Source: Quillaja saponaria (lineage: Eukaryota > Streptophyta > Magnoliopsida > Fabales > Quillajaceae). From it: a stretch of 64,000 nt of DNA. Shown here one piece after another: positions 63,647 through 64,000 of the stretch; positions within the stretch are counted from its first letter, which is position 1, and every line of letters begins with the position of its first letter. The DNA is taken from NCBI GenBank assembly GCA_029379385.1, contig CM055610.1:18935422-18999421 (forward strand). The letters run 5' to 3'. The translations under genes were made by a program, and so were the position numbers. Under the pieces are notes generated by a model that was given only the letters and a program-made list of their open reading frames with translations, did not search any database and was not told the DNA's origin.

Positions 63647-64000
63647 GATCAATAAAATTATAAAAAATAATCATTTTTTATATATTAATTTGTCATAGGC
63701 AAAAGAAAATAAAAAGTTCAATCCATTGCTATGGGAACTAGACAAGGTTTGGTGGACAGGTGTCAAATTAAATATCCATGATTGATTAATAATTTTAAAT
63801 TAATCATTCTGTATTCTGTGTATTTAAACTTAATAGTTAATCATCATTTTAAAAAATAGGGTTACGTTGTTTACATAAATTATGTGACATTTGCATGTTC
63901 TTTATTATTGTTGTCTCTCCCTGCATCTCATGTGACTCGGAATTGAAGATTAACATTAATGAAGTGATACGTTAATTATTAGAACTTAAGATCTTATTTA
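63647..64000. other. 3' flank of the HIPP gene
   Basis: AT-rich non-coding sequence with an AATAAA-like signal just after the stop codon (about 63651-63656). Nothing else was recognised up to the window edge. Confidence 0.5.

Overview
The window is nuclear DNA from a flowering plant, most likely a dicot. Genes are split by short GT-AG introns, intergenic DNA is AT-rich and holds small non-autonomous transposons, and the protein families include plant-specific ones (NAC, HIPP, ILR1, WAT1-like, organellar mTERF). The species cannot be fixed from the sequence. All exon boundaries below were read by eye from splice consensus, reading phase and protein-family continuity.

Layout. 0.2-0.6 kb: decayed 3' end of a WAT1/MtN21 transporter gene (+). 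3.0-7.3 kb: intact EEP phosphatase/nuclease with EF-hands (+). 8.25-19.4 kb: the first, shrunken copy of a large tandem duplication, containing scraps of an unrecognised minus-strand gene and a CWC22 splicing-factor pseudogene (12.6-17.2 kb). 19.7-21.2 kb: mTERF4-like organellar gene (-) with one frameshift. 21.7-25.4 kb: AT-rich repeats. 26.0-29.3 kb: membrane-tethered NAC (NTL-type) gene (+) with one extra base in each of exons 3-6. 29.4-38.0 kb: second copy of the CWC22 block, with an intact ORF. 38.0-42.1 kb: duplicated 3' flank and about 185-bp satellite-like repeats. 44.9-50.8 kb: intact DUF1680/GH127 beta-L-arabinofuranosidase-like gene (+). 54.1-58.7 kb: intact ILR1-like auxin-conjugate hydrolase (+) with a hAT-type MITE in intron 2. 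58.98-59.05 kb: tRNA-Lys(CUU) (-). 61.9-63.6 kb: intact two-HMA isoprenylated metallochaperone-like protein (HIPP, +).

The most striking structure is the segmental duplication. A block [minus-strand scrap X | mTERF4 | NAC | CWC22 | satellite] was apparently duplicated in tandem. The left copy then lost about 10 kb holding mTERF4 and NAC, leaving X joined to the CWC22 promoter flank at about 9480/9481, and its CWC22 decayed. The retained mTERF4 and NAC carry five one-base insertions in 8.2 kb, while five other genes in the window have open frames. That region therefore either has assembly errors or is itself becoming pseudogenic.

The genes are unrelated housekeeping and development functions. 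They form no operon or pathway, and I found no wholly new system. The novelty is in the duplication history, the promoter duplication and the repeats.
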